Shown here piece after piece: positions 26,416 to 35,788 of a DNA stretch of 57,130 nt. Within the stretch, counting starts at the first letter, position 1, and each line of letters starts with the position of its first letter. Origin of the DNA: Pseudomonas sp. 10-1B (GTDB lineage: Bacteria > Pseudomonadota > Gammaproteobacteria > Pseudomonadales > Pseudomonadaceae); the NCBI RefSeq assembly GCF_000935045.1, contig NZ_JYKS01000026.1:1-57130 (forward strand). The letters are read 5' to 3'. The notes beneath the pieces were generated by a model. That model saw only the letters and a list, made by a program, of their open reading frames with translations. It was not told the origin of the DNA and searched no databases. The position numbers and the translations under genes are program-made.

Positions 26416-27846
26416 ATGTCTTCCCGTAGCCGCAGAACCTCTCATTCCGTCGCCCTGACGCGCCTGGCCCAAATCAGTGCGCTGGCCCTGGCCGCCACCT
26501 TGGTGGGCTGCCAGAGCACCCGTCAGCTCGACGAATCCGATAGCGTTCGCGCGCACAACTACCAGGCGCGGATCAAGCACAAGCCCGCACCGCTGCTGGT
26601 CAAGCCGGTCGAACAGGTACCGCAGGACGTGTGGGAGCGCATGCGCCAGGGCTTCGCCCTGCAGGACAGCATCGACGTCAACCCGCGCATCGAGCAACAG
26701 CGCCTGTGGTTCGCCAGCAACCCGAGGTTCATCGAAAGCGCCGGTGAGCGTGGCAGCCTCTACCTGCACTATATCGTCGAGCGCCTTGAAGAGCGCGACA
26801 TGCCACTGGAGCTGGCCCTGCTGCCAGCCATCGAGAGCGCCTACAACCCAATGGCCTACTCCCGTGCCAGCGCTGCCGGCATGTGGCAGTTCATGCCGGC
26901 GACAGGTCGCCACTTCAACCTGCGCCAGACCAACTTCTACGATGGCCGCCGCGATATCACCGCGTCGACCAACGCTGCGCTGGACTACCTGACCCGCCTG
27001 CACGACATGTTCAACGGCGACTGGCTGCTGGCCCTGGCCGCTTACAACGCCGGCGAAGGCACGGTCAGCCGCGCCATCGAGCGCAACGAAAGGCTCGGCC
27101 TGCCCACCGACTACTGGAACCTGCCACTGCCGCAGGAAACCCGTGACTACGTGCCCAAGCTGCTGGCCCTGTCGCAGGTGGTGCTGACGCCTGAAGCCTA
27201 CGGCGTGAACCTGAACCCGATCGCCAACGAACCCTACTTCGAAGCGGTAGCCATCAACGACCGCCTGGACCTGTCGCGTGTGGCGGCCTTCGCCAACATC
27301 GACGAAGACGAGCTGATCCAGCTCAACCCGGCATTCAAGAAGCGCATGACCGTGGATGGCCCGAAGCAGCTGCTGGTACCAACCGCCAAGGCGCAACTGC
27401 TGAGCGACAGCCTGTCCAACCTCAAGCCCGAGCAACTGGTCAGCCTGCAACCGAGCAAAGCCGTGTTCGCCCGCGCCGTCGCCGAAGCCAAGGCACCGGT
27501 GGCCACGCGCAGCTACCGCGTCAAGCGTGGCGACAACCTGGGTGCCATCGCCAAGGCCAACCGCGTTTCGGTCAAGGACATCAAGCGCTGGAACCGCCTC
27601 TCTAACAATAACCTGCGCGCAGGCCAGGTACTGGCCCTGCGCGGTGGCAAGGCCCCAAGTGCCGCCGGCAACCGCGTAGCTGCATCCGGGAAGCGCTCCA
27701 CGCAATACAAGGTACGCAAGGGTGACTCGCTGTATCTGGTGGCCAAGCGCTTCAATGTGGAAATGAAACACCTCAAGCGCTGGAACCCACGCAGCGGCCA
27801 TGCCCTCAAGCCAGGCCAGACCCTGACCGTCTACCTCGGGCATTGA
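26416..27846 (+). CDS. mltD: Membrane-bound lytic murein transglycosylase D
   Basis: Outer-membrane lipoprotein of 476 residues that cleaves the peptidoglycan glycan strand. It has a lipoprotein signal ending in LVGC (C32 is the lipidated residue), an SLT catalytic domain with the catalytic glutamate E140 in LLPAIESAYNPMAYS followed by SAAGMWQFMPATGR and LAAYNAGEGTVSRAI, and two LysM domains (about 362-405 and 430-474), fewer than the longest MltD forms. It is a single-gene unit followed by a hairpin and a REP pair. Confidence 0.95.
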   Translation: MSSRSRRTSHSVALTRLAQISALALAATLVGCQSTRQLDESDSVRAHNYQARIKHKPAPLLVKPVEQVPQDVWERMRQGFALQDSIDVNPRIEQQRLWFASNPRFIESAGERGSLYLHYIVERLEERDMPLELALLPAIESAYNPMAYSRASAAGMWQFMPATGRHFNLRQTNFYDGRRDITASTNAALDYLTRLHDMFNGDWLLALAAYNAGEGTVSRAIERNERLGLPTDYWNLPLPQETRDYVPKLLALSQVVLTPEAYGVNLNPIANEPYFEAVAINDRLDLSRVAAFANIDEDELIQLNPAFKKRMTVDGPKQLLVPTAKAQLLSDSLSNLKPEQLVSLQPSKAVFARAVAEAKAPVATRSYRVKRGDNLGAIAKANRVSVKDIKRWNRLSNNNLRAGQVLALRGGKAPSAAGNRVAASGKRSTQYKVRKGDSLYLVAKRFNVEMKHLKRWNPRSGHALKPGQTLTVYLGH

Positions 27847-27857
27847 GATAATCCCAA

Positions 27858-27965
27858 GGGCTGCTTTGCAGCCCATTCGCGGGCACGCCCGCTCCCACAG
27901 GTTTTCTCACTGCCAACAAGGTCGGTGCTTTACCTGTGGGAGCGGGCGTGCCCGCGAATGGGCCT
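27858..27965. repeat. Hairpin plus REP doublet after mltD
   Basis: GGGCTGC (27858-27864) / GCAGCCC (27868-27874) is a small hairpin 12 bases after the mltD stop. It is followed by inverted REP arms containing ATTCGCGGGCACGCCCGCTC at the left and the complement at 27938-27960. The hairpin without a T-run may stop transcription together with the REP pair. Confidence 0.8.
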
Positions 27966-28070
27966 GAATAAATACCCACTGGAAAACCCCTGCCCCCTCT
28001 CTTTTTCCAACCCCACCAAGCTGTTACTGTACCCCGATCAAAGCCCAACGCCTCTGGATCGGATGCCGAC

Positions 28071-29900
28071 TTGATACGTCCCCTCCTGCTGTCACTCAGC
28101 CTGGCCTTGAGCTTTCCCGCAGCCGCGATGGTGAGCGAAAGCCACGGATACGCGCAGTTCGGCACGCTCAAGTACCCAGCCACATTCACCCATTTCGACT
28201 GGGTCAACCCGCAAGCGCCCAAGGGCGGTACCTTGCGGGCCATGGCTTTCGGTACCTTCGACACCCTCAACCCCTACACCTTCAAGGGGTCGAGCCCGAT
28301 TACCACGCCCAATTTCCAGCAATACGGCGTCAATGAGCTGAACGAGCCGCTGATGGTCGGCACCGGCCAGTACGACCCGTCCGGCGACGAGCCGACCTCC
28401 AGCTATGGCCTTATCGCCCGTTCGGTGGAATACAGCGAGGACCGCAGCTGGGTGGTGTTCAACCTGCGCCCGGAAGCCCGCTGGCATGACGGCAAGCCAA
28501 TCACCTCGGCAGACGTGGCGTTCTCCTACTACACGCTGCTAAAGGACGGCCACCCGATCTACCGCACCAACCTGCAGGAAGTGCAACGGGTGGATATTCT
28601 CGGCCCGCTGCGTATCCGCTTCGTGTTCAAGCGCGCCGGCAACCCGCTGCTGATCCTGCGCCTGGGCGAAATGCCGGTGCTGCCCAAGCACTACTGGCAA
28701 AAGCGCGATTTCAAGGCCACCACCTTCGAACCACCGCTGGGCAGCGGCCCCTATCGCATCACCCAGGTACAACCCGGGCGCCGCCTGGTGTTCGAGCGGG
28801 TGAAGAACTACTGGGGCAAGGACCTGGCGGTGAACCGCGGCAAGTACAACTTCAACCGCGTGGAATACGAGTTCTACCGCGATGCCACGGTGGCCTTCGA
28901 AGCGTTCAAGGCCGGTGAGTTCGACATCTATATCGAGCACCAGGCGAAGAACTGGGCCAACGGCTACAACTTCCCGGCCGTGCGCCGCGGCGAAGTGATC
29001 AAGGCGCAGATCCCGCACCGCATCCCCACGCAAACCCAAGGCTTGTTCATGAACAGCCGCCGGGCCACCTTCAGCGACCCACGGGTGCGCCAGGCGCTGG
29101 GGCTGATGCTCGACTTCGAGTGGACCAACCGCGCCCTGTTCAGCAGCGCCTACCGCCGCTCGACCAGCTACTACCCCAACAGCGAGTTTGCCGCCAGCGG
29201 CCTACCCACCGGCAAGGAGTGGCTGCTGCTGGCGCCGTTCCGTGACCAGTTGCCAGCCAAGTTGTTCAGCGAACCCTACAAGGTCAGCCAGACCGATGGC
29301 CGTGGCATCAACCGTCACACCCTGCGCCAGGCCCTGGGCCTGCTTGCCGAGGCCGGCTGGAAGCTCAATGGCCAGCGCCTGGTCGACAGCAAGGGCCAGC
29401 AGCTGCGCATGGAGTTGCTGCTGGTAAACCCCAACCTTGAACGCATCCTGCAACCTTATGTCGAAAATCTGTCCAGCATTGGCATCGATGCGCGCTTGCG
29501 CACCGTAGACCGCGCCCAGTACAAACAACGCCTGGACCAGTTCGATTTCGACATGATTCTGATGACCCTGAACCAGACCCTGAGCCCCGGCCTCGAACAA
29601 TGGCTGTACTTCCATTCCAGCCAGGCCGCGACCAAGGGCAGCAAGAACTATGCTGGGGTCAAGGACCCGGTGGTCGACCACCTGCTCGACACCCTTTTGG
29701 CCGCGCGCACTCGTGACGACCAGGTCGCCGCCGCCCGCGCCCTGGACCGCGTGCTCTCATGGCACTACTACATGATCCCCAACTGGTACCTCGACAACCA
29801 TCGCCTGGCCTACCGTAACCGGTTCGCCTTCGTCACCACACCGCCCTACACCCTCGGGCTGAACAGTTGGTGGATCAAGACTTCGGAGAAAGCCCAATGA
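28071..29900 (+). CDS. nppA1: ABC transporter periplasmic binding protein (NppA1/YejA-like)
   Basis: Family-5 extracellular solute-binding protein for peptides, 609 residues. The signal peptide ends near FPAAA, and the motifs DWVNPQAPKGGTLR, ARWHDGKPITSADVAFSY and LGSGPYRI are typical of YejA/NppA. The gene seems to begin with TTG at 28071; the nearby ATG at 28063 runs into a stop after three codons and no in-frame ATG lies before the signal peptide. It is first of a five-gene operon. In P. aeruginosa the syntenic NppA1A2BCD imports nucleoside-peptide antibiotics and small peptides (my recollection). Confidence 0.85.
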   Translation: MIRPLLLSLSLALSFPAAAMVSESHGYAQFGTLKYPATFTHFDWVNPQAPKGGTLRAMAFGTFDTLNPYTFKGSSPITTPNFQQYGVNELNEPLMVGTGQYDPSGDEPTSSYGLIARSVEYSEDRSWVVFNLRPEARWHDGKPITSADVAFSYYTLLKDGHPIYRTNLQEVQRVDILGPLRIRFVFKRAGNPLLILRLGEMPVLPKHYWQKRDFKATTFEPPLGSGPYRITQVQPGRRLVFERVKNYWGKDLAVNRGKYNFNRVEYEFYRDATVAFEAFKAGEFDIYIEHQAKNWANGYNFPAVRRGEVIKAQIPHRIPTQTQGLFMNSRRATFSDPRVRQALGLMLDFEWTNRALFSSAYRRSTSYYPNSEFAASGLPTGKEWLLLAPFRDQLPAKLFSEPYKVSQTDGRGINRHTLRQALGLLAEAGWKLNGQRLVDSKGQQLRMELLLVNPNLERILQPYVENLSSIGIDARLRTVDRAQYKQRLDQFDFDMILMTLNQTLSPGLEQWLYFHSSQAATKGSKNYAGVKDPVVDHLLDTLLAARTRDDQVAAARALDRVLSWHYYMIPNWYLDNHRLAYRNRFAFVTTPPYTLGLNSWWIKTSEKAQ

Positions 29901-31732
29901 TGCCAACGCACCGTCTGCGCCGGCTGGCAGGCAGCCTGTTGCTCGCCTGCCTGAGCCTTCCCGCCCTGGCCGCACCGCAACACGCGCTCACCCTCTACGA
30001 CGAGCCACCCAAATACCCCGCGGACTTCAAGCACTTCGACTACGTCAACCCCGACGCGCCCAAGGGCGGCACCTTCCGCCAGTCCAGCTTCGGCGGCTTC
30101 GACAGCCTCAACCCGTTCATCAACAAAGGCGTGTCGGCCGAGAACATCAGCATCATCTACGACACCCTGATGCGCCAGAGCCAGGACGAGCCGTTCACCG
30201 AATACGGCCTGGTAGCCGGCAAGATCGAAAAAGCCCCTGACAACAGCTGGGTGCGCTTCTACCTGCGCCCGGAAGCACGCTTCCACGATGGCCAGCCGAT
30301 GCGTGCCGACGACGTGGTGTTCACCTTCAACGCCCTGATCAAGGACGGCGCACCGCTGTACCGCCAGTACTACGCCGATGTCGCCGAAGTGGTCGCCGAA
30401 GACCCGCTGAAGGTACTGTTCAAGTTCAAGCACAAGAACAACCGCGAGCTACCGCTGATTCTCGGCCAACTGCCGGTACTGCCCAAGCACTGGTACGAAA
30501 GCCGCGACTTCAACCGCGGCAACCTGGAAATCCCGCTGGGCAGCGGCCCGTACAAGGTCGCCAAGGTGAAAGCCGGGCGCTCGGTGCGCTACGAGCGGGT
30601 CAAGGACTACTGGGCCAAGGACCTGCCGATCAACCGCGGCTTCTACAACTTCGACGTCATGACCTTCGACTCCTACCGCGATACCACCGTCGCCCTGGAG
30701 GCACTCAAGGCCGGGGCGTTCGACTATGCCCTGGAAGTCAGCGCGAAGAACTGGGCCACCGCCTACAACGTGCCCGCCGTGCGCGATGGCCGCCTGATCA
30801 AGGAAGAGCTGCCAAACGGCAACCCCACCGGCATGCAAGGCTTCATCTTCAACATCCGCCGCCCGGTATTCCAGGACGTGCGCGTGCGCCAGGCACTGAG
30901 CCTGCTGCTGGACTACGAGTGGACCAACAAGCAACTGTTCAACGGTGCCTACACCCGCACCGGCAGCTACTTCGAAAACTCGGAAATGGCCGCCCACGGC
31001 CTGCCCAGCGCCAACGAGCTGAAAATTCTTGAACCGCTGCGTGGCAAAGTCCCCGAACAAGTGTTCACCGAGGCCTTCCACAACCCGGTGAGCGACGGTA
31101 GCGGCATGATCCGCGAACAGCAGCGCCAGGCCTACAAGCTGCTGCAAGAGGCCGGCTGGAAAATCGTCGACGACAAGATGGTCGACGCCCAGGGCAAGCC
31201 GGTGAGCATCGAGTTCTTGCTGGCACAGACCGAGTTCGAGCGCATCCTGTTGCCATTCAAGCGCAACCTCGCCGACCTCGGTATCGAGCTGAACATCCGC
31301 CGCGTCGATGTGTCCCAGTACATCACCCGCCTGCGCTCGCGTGACTACGACATGATCGTCAGCGGCTACCCGCAGTCCAATTCACCGGGCAACGAGCAGC
31401 GCGAGTTCTGGTCCAGCGCCGCCGCCGACAACCCCGGCAGCCGCAACTTCATCGGCCTGCGCGACCCGGCCATCGACCAACTGGTGGAAGAGCTGATCAA
31501 CGCCGACTCGCGGCAAAGCCTGATCGACCACTGCCGCGCGCTCGACCGCGTGTTGCTGTGGGGTTACTACGTGATCCCCAACTGGCACATCAAGACTTGG
31601 CGCGTGGCCTACTGGAACCACATCGGCCACCCCAAGGTGTCGCCCAAGTACGACATCGGCATCGACACCTGGTGGATCAAGCCCGACGTAACGCCAGCGG
31701 TCAGCGACGCCCCTGCGGACGAGGCCAACTAA
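29897..31732 (+). CDS. nppA2: ABC transporter periplasmic binding protein (NppA2/YejA-like)
   Basis: Second family-5 binding protein in tandem with the first, 611 residues. The signal peptide ends CLSLPALAA; YVNPDAPKGGTFRQ, LGSGPYKV and VRQALSLLLDYEWTN match its paralogue, but overall similarity is moderate, so the duplication is old. Start ATG overlaps the previous stop (ATGA at 29897-29900), so the two proteins are made together. Two binding proteins may extend substrate range for one permease. Confidence 0.85.
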   Translation: MMPTHRLRRLAGSLLLACLSLPALAAPQHALTLYDEPPKYPADFKHFDYVNPDAPKGGTFRQSSFGGFDSLNPFINKGVSAENISIIYDTLMRQSQDEPFTEYGLVAGKIEKAPDNSWVRFYLRPEARFHDGQPMRADDVVFTFNALIKDGAPLYRQYYADVAEVVAEDPLKVLFKFKHKNNRELPLILGQLPVLPKHWYESRDFNRGNLEIPLGSGPYKVAKVKAGRSVRYERVKDYWAKDLPINRGFYNFDVMTFDSYRDTTVALEALKAGAFDYALEVSAKNWATAYNVPAVRDGRLIKEELPNGNPTGMQGFIFNIRRPVFQDVRVRQALSLLLDYEWTNKQLFNGAYTRTGSYFENSEMAAHGLPSANELKILEPLRGKVPEQVFTEAFHNPVSDGSGMIREQQRQAYKLLQEAGWKIVDDKMVDAQGKPVSIEFLLAQTEFERILLPFKRNLADLGIELNIRRVDVSQYITRLRSRDYDMIVSGYPQSNSPGNEQREFWSSAAADNPGSRNFIGLRDPAIDQLVEELINADSRQSLIDHCRALDRVLLWGYYVIPNWHIKTWRVAYWNHIGHPKVSPKYDIGIDTWWIKPDVTPAVSDAPADEAN

Positions 31733-31733
31733 G

Positions 31734-32807
31734 ATGCTGGCCTACATCCTGCGGCGCCTGCTGCTGATCATCCCGACCTTGTTCGGCATCCTGATCATCA
31801 ACTTCATCATCGTCCAGGCTGCCCCCGGTGGCCCGGTCGAGCAGATGATCGCCAAGCTCGAAGGCTTCGAGGGCGCCACCAGCCGCATTGCCGGTGGCGG
31901 CGCCGAGGTCTCGGTAGCGGGCTCCAACTACCGCGGTGCCCAGGGCCTGGACCCGGCACTGATCGCCGAAATCGAGCGCATGTACGGCTTCGACAAGTCG
32001 CCACCCGAACGCCTGTGGATCATGATCAAGAACTACGCCCAGCTGGACTTCGGCGACAGCTTCTTCCGCGATGCCAAGGTCATCGACCTGATCATCGAAA
32101 AGATGCCGGTGTCGATCTCGCTGGGGCTGTGGAGCACGCTGATCATGTACCTGGTGTCGATCCCGCTGGGCATCGCCAAGGCCGTGCGCCACGGCAGCCA
32201 TTTCGACGTGTGGACCAGCTCGGCGATCATCGTCGGCTACGCCATCCCCGCGTTCCTGTTCGCCATCCTGCTGATCGTGCTGTTCGCCGGCGGCAGCTAC
32301 TTCGACTGGTTCCCGCTGCGCGGCCTCACTTCCAACAACTTCGAAGAGCTGAGCACCACCGGCAAGGTGCTGGACTACTTCTGGCACCTGGTGTTGCCAA
32401 TCACCGCGCTGGTGATCGGCAACTTCGCCACCATGACCCTGCTGACCAAGAACAGCTTCCTCGACGAGATCAACAAGCAATACGTGGTCACGGCCAAGGC
32501 CAAGGGCCTGAGCCGGCCACGGGTGCTGTACGGCCACGTGTTCCGCAACGCCATGCTGCTGGTGATCGCCGGTTTCCCCTCGGCGTTCATCGGCATCTTC
32601 TTTACCGGCTCGCTGCTGATCGAGGTGATCTTCAGCCTCGACGGCCTGGGCCTGATGAGTTTCGAGGCGGCCATCAACCGCGACTACCCGGTGGTCTTCG
32701 GCACCCTGTTCATCTTCACCCTGCTGGGGCTGGTGGTGAAACTGATCGGCGACCTGACCTACACCCTGGTCGATCCACGCATCGACTTCGCCAGCCGGGA
32801 GCACTGA
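31734..32807 (+). CDS. nppB: ABC transporter permease (NppB/YejB-like)
   Basis: Inner-membrane permease of 357 residues, with the first helix at residues 5-25 (RRLLLIIPTLFGILIINFI), a periplasmic insertion at about 40-110, then five further helices. The BPD_transp_1 signature QYVVTAKAKGLSRPRVLYGH carries the EAA-type loop that contacts the ATPase. ATG lies one base after the nppA2 stop. Confidence 0.9.
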   Translation: MLAYILRRLLLIIPTLFGILIINFIIVQAAPGGPVEQMIAKLEGFEGATSRIAGGGAEVSVAGSNYRGAQGLDPALIAEIERMYGFDKSPPERLWIMIKNYAQLDFGDSFFRDAKVIDLIIEKMPVSISLGLWSTLIMYLVSIPLGIAKAVRHGSHFDVWTSSAIIVGYAIPAFLFAILLIVLFAGGSYFDWFPLRGLTSNNFEELSTTGKVLDYFWHLVLPITALVIGNFATMTLLTKNSFLDEINKQYVVTAKAKGLSRPRVLYGHVFRNAMLLVIAGFPSAFIGIFFTGSLLIEVIFSLDGLGLMSFEAAINRDYPVVFGTLFIFTLLGLVVKLIGDLTYTLVDPRIDFASREH

Positions 32808-32808
32808 C

Positions 32809-33828
32809 ATGGCCTTGTCCCCTCTCAACCGCCGGCGCTTCGAGCGCTTCAAGGCCAACCGCCGTGGCTGGTGGTCATTGTGGCTATTCCTGATCCTGTT
32901 CGGCCTGAGCCTGGGCGCCGAGCTGATCGCCAACGACAAGCCGATTGCCGTGCGCTATGACGGCGAGTGGTACTTCCCGGCGTTCAAGCGCTATCCCGAA
33001 ACCACCTTCGGCGGCGAATTCCCGCTGGAGGCCAACTACAAGAGCCCGTACATCCGCGAATTGCTGGCGAAGAAAGACAGCTTCGTGCTGTGGGCGCCGA
33101 TCCCATTCAGCTACCAGAGCATCAACTACGACCTGCGCGTGCCCGCCCCGGCGCCGCCGTCGGCGGACAACTGGCTGGGCACCGACGACCAGGGCCGCGA
33201 CGTGCTGGCGCGGGTGATCTACGGCTTCCGCATATCTGTGCTGTTCGCCTTGACCCTGACCGTGGCCAGTTCCATCGTCGGTGTCATCGCCGGCGCCTTG
33301 CAGGGTTTCTATGGCGGCTGGGTCGACCTGGCCGGGCAGCGCTTCCTGGAAATCTGGTCGGGCCTGCCGGTGCTGTACCTGCTGATCATCCTCGCCAGCT
33401 TCGTGCAGCCGAACTTCTGGTGGCTGTTGGGCATCATGCTGCTGTTCTCGTGGATGAGCCTGGTGGACGTGGTACGCGCCGAGTTCCTGCGCGGGCGCAA
33501 CCTGGAGTACGTGCGCGCCGCCCGCGCCCTGGGCATGCGCAACGGCCCGATCATGTACCGGCACATCCTGCCCAACGCCATGATCTCGACCATGACCTTC
33601 ATGCCGTTCATTCTCACCGGCGCCATCGGCACCCTCACCGCCCTGGACTTCCTCGGCTTCGGCCTGCCCGCCGGTTCGCCATCGCTGGGCGAACTGGTAG
33701 CCCAGGGCAAGTCCAACCTGCAGGCGCCGTGGCTGGGCATCAGCGCCTTCGCCGTACTGGCGCTGATGCTGAGCCTGCTGGTGTTCATCGGCGAATCCGC
33801 CCGCGATGCCTTCGACCCGAGGAAGTGA
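32809..33828 (+). CDS. nppC: ABC transporter permease (NppC/YejE-like)
   Basis: Second permease, 339 residues, with the N-terminal segment FERFKANRRGWWSLWLF..., typical of DppC/OppC N-terminal membrane entry, a periplasmic loop (50-125), GTDDQGRDVLARVIYGFRIS and the ATPase-contacting loop LEYVRAARALGMRNGPIMYRH. It begins one base after nppB and is one base before nppD. Confidence 0.9.
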   Translation: MALSPLNRRRFERFKANRRGWWSLWLFLILFGLSLGAELIANDKPIAVRYDGEWYFPAFKRYPETTFGGEFPLEANYKSPYIRELLAKKDSFVLWAPIPFSYQSINYDLRVPAPAPPSADNWLGTDDQGRDVLARVIYGFRISVLFALTLTVASSIVGVIAGALQGFYGGWVDLAGQRFLEIWSGLPVLYLLIILASFVQPNFWWLLGIMLLFSWMSLVDVVRAEFLRGRNLEYVRAARALGMRNGPIMYRHILPNAMISTMTFMPFILTGAIGTLTALDFLGFGLPAGSPSLGELVAQGKSNLQAPWLGISAFAVLALMLSLLVFIGESARDAFDPRK

Positions 33829-33829
33829 C

Positions 33830-35461
33830 ATGAGTGAACAGAACCTGATCGAAGTTCGCGACCTGGCCGTGGAGTTCGTCACCGGCGACCAGGTCAACCG
33901 CGTGGTGGACGGCATCAGCTTCGACATCCGCAAGGGCGAGACGCTGGCGCTGGTGGGCGAAAGTGGCTCGGGCAAGTCGGTCACCGCGCACTCGATCCTG
34001 CGCCTGCTGCCCTACCCCCTGGCCCGTCACCCCAGTGGCAGCATCCGCTACGAGGGCAAGGACCTGTTGCAGCAGAACGAGAAGACCATGCAGCGCATTC
34101 GCGGCAACCGCATTGCGATGATCTTCCAGGAGCCGATGACATCGCTGAACCCGCTGCATTGCATCGAGAAGCAGATCAACGAAATCCTCCTGCTGCACAA
34201 GGGCCTGACCGGCAAGGAAGCGACTGCGCGCACCCTGGAGTTGCTGGAGATGGTCGGCATCCCCGAGCCACGCAAGCGCCTCAAGGCCCTGCCCCATGAG
34301 CTGTCTGGCGGGCAGCGCCAGCGGGTGATGATCGCCATGGCGCTGGCCAACGAGCCGGAGCTGCTGATTGCGGATGAGCCGACCACGGCACTGGATGTGA
34401 CCGTGCAGTTGAAGATTCTCGAACTGCTCAAGGAATTGCAGGCGCGGTTGGGCATGGCGCTGCTGCTGATCAGCCATGACCTCAACCTGGTGCGGCGCAT
34501 TGCCCACCGCGTATGCGTGATGCAGCGCGGGCAGATTGTCGAGCAGGCCGAATGCGCCACGCTGTTCAGTGCGCCGCAACACCATTACACGCAGATGCTG
34601 ATCAATGCCGAGCCCAGCGGGCTGCCGGCGCACAACCCGGTGGGCGCGCCACTGCTGGAGGTGGATGACCTCAAGGTTTGGTTCCCGATCAAGAAGGGCT
34701 TGCTGCGCCGCACGGTCGACCATGTGAAGGCGGTGGATGGGGTCAACTTCAGCTTGCCGCAAGGGCAGACGCTGGGGATTGTCGGCGAGTCCGGGTCGGG
34801 CAAGTCGACCTTGGGCCTGGCGATCTTGCGGCTGATTTCCAGCCAGGGCGGCATTCGCTTTCATGGGCATAACCTGGAAGGGCTGAACCAGAAAGCCGTG
34901 CGCCCGCTGCGGCGCGAGATGCAGGTGGTGTTCCAGGACCCGTTCGGCAGCCTGAGCCCACGCATGTGCGTGGAGGACATTGTCGGTGAAGGGTTGCGCA
35001 TTCACCGCATTGGCACCGCGCAGGAACAGGAAGCGGCGATTATCGCGGCGCTGGAGGAAGTGGGGCTGGACCCGCGCACGCGCCATCGCTATCCGCATGA
35101 GTTTTCCGGTGGGCAGCGTCAGCGCATTGCGATTGCCCGGGCGTTGGTGTTGAAGCCGGCGCTGATCCTGCTGGACGAGCCCACCTCCGCGCTGGACCGC
35201 ACGGTGCAGCGGCAGGTGGTAGAGTTGCTGCGCAATCTGCAGCAGAAGTACAACCTGACCTACCTGTTCATCAGCCATGACCTGGCGGTGGTCAAGGCGC
35301 TGAGCCACCAGTTGATGGTGATCAAGCATGGGCATGTGGTGGAGCAAGGGGATGCGCAGGCGATCTTCCATGCGCCGCAGCATCCATATACCCGGCAGTT
35401 GCTGGAGGCGGCGTTTTTGGAGGTGGATGTCGGTTCGCCTGAAGCCTTGCATCGCCCTTGA
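33830..35461 (+). CDS. nppD: ABC transporter ATP-binding protein with two nucleotide-binding domains (NppD/YejF-like)
   Basis: Fused ATPase, 543 residues, energising the importer. Domain 1 has Walker A GESGSGKSVTAHS, signature LSGGQRQRV and Walker B LLIADEPTTALD; domain 2 has GESGSGKSTLGLA, FSGGQRQRIA and LILLDEPTSALD. Both sites look intact. Start ATG at 33830 follows GAGGAAGTGAC. The codon use becomes less GC-rich towards the 3' end (after about 34600), with more G-ending codons than in nppB/C. Confidence 0.92.
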   Translation: MSEQNLIEVRDLAVEFVTGDQVNRVVDGISFDIRKGETLALVGESGSGKSVTAHSILRLLPYPLARHPSGSIRYEGKDLLQQNEKTMQRIRGNRIAMIFQEPMTSLNPLHCIEKQINEILLLHKGLTGKEATARTLELLEMVGIPEPRKRLKALPHELSGGQRQRVMIAMALANEPELLIADEPTTALDVTVQLKILELLKELQARLGMALLLISHDLNLVRRIAHRVCVMQRGQIVEQAECATLFSAPQHHYTQMLINAEPSGLPAHNPVGAPLLEVDDLKVWFPIKKGLLRRTVDHVKAVDGVNFSLPQGQTLGIVGESGSGKSTLGLAILRLISSQGGIRFHGHNLEGLNQKAVRPLRREMQVVFQDPFGSLSPRMCVEDIVGEGLRIHRIGTAQEQEAAIIAALEEVGLDPRTRHRYPHEFSGGQRQRIAIARALVLKPALILLDEPTSALDRTVQRQVVELLRNLQQKYNLTYLFISHDLAVVKALSHQLMVIKHGHVVEQGDAQAIFHAPQHPYTRQLLEAAFLEVDVGSPEALHRP

Positions 35462-35547
35462 GATCGAGCGCAGAACCCCTGAAATGTCGGATTTAACCTC
35501 TTCCCTGTAGGCCATTTCCCAAACATACTCCTGCCGCGTATTTTCCG

Positions 35548-35576
35548 TTGCGGCTGCTCTGGCAGGGCTCTAGTCT
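35548..35576 (+). promoter_or_regulatory. Candidate promoter of the structured leader
   Basis: TTGCGG (35548-35553), 17 bases, TAGTCT (35571-35576). Each hexamer matches only three of six positions, but the spacing is ideal and transcription would begin at the first hairpin of the leader (about 35582). Confidence 0.4.
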
Positions 35577-35581
35577 CGGTG

Positions 35582-35788
35582 TGTCGTTGAATGTTCAGCG
35601 ACACAGCTTTGACAGGCTGTGACGGTTAATTCACGCAGAAAGCCCCATTTTATGGCGGCTGTGCGTGTGGGCACGCTTGCGTGCGCCGGAACTTTTGCGT
35701 GATTAACCACCGGTCTGTCAACCCACGTACAGCTGCCACCCTACTGTTTGACAGCAGGCAGGTGATGGCCCCCGAGAGGTTAATCACG
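35582..35788 (+). promoter_or_regulatory. Structured leader RNA with competing pairings (candidate two-state switch)
   Basis: Strand A holds TTGACAG (35609-35615) and GGTTAATTCACGC (35624-35636). Strand B holds GCGTGATTAACC (35697-35708) and CTGTCAA (35715-35721). Strand C holds TTGACAG (35748-35754) and GGTTAATCACG (35778-35788), ending at the start codon at 35789. B is complementary to both A and C in both blocks, correctly nested, so A:B and B:C exclude each other. The likely Shine-Dalgarno GAGAGG (35774-35779) sits at the edge of C. Other stems: TGTCGTTGAA/TTCAGCGACA (35582-35603), GCACGC/GCGTGC (35671-35684), and TGGCGGCTGT (35653-35662) with ACAGCTGCCA (35729-35738). The structure is seen in sequence; function is inferred. 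Confidence 0.6.
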
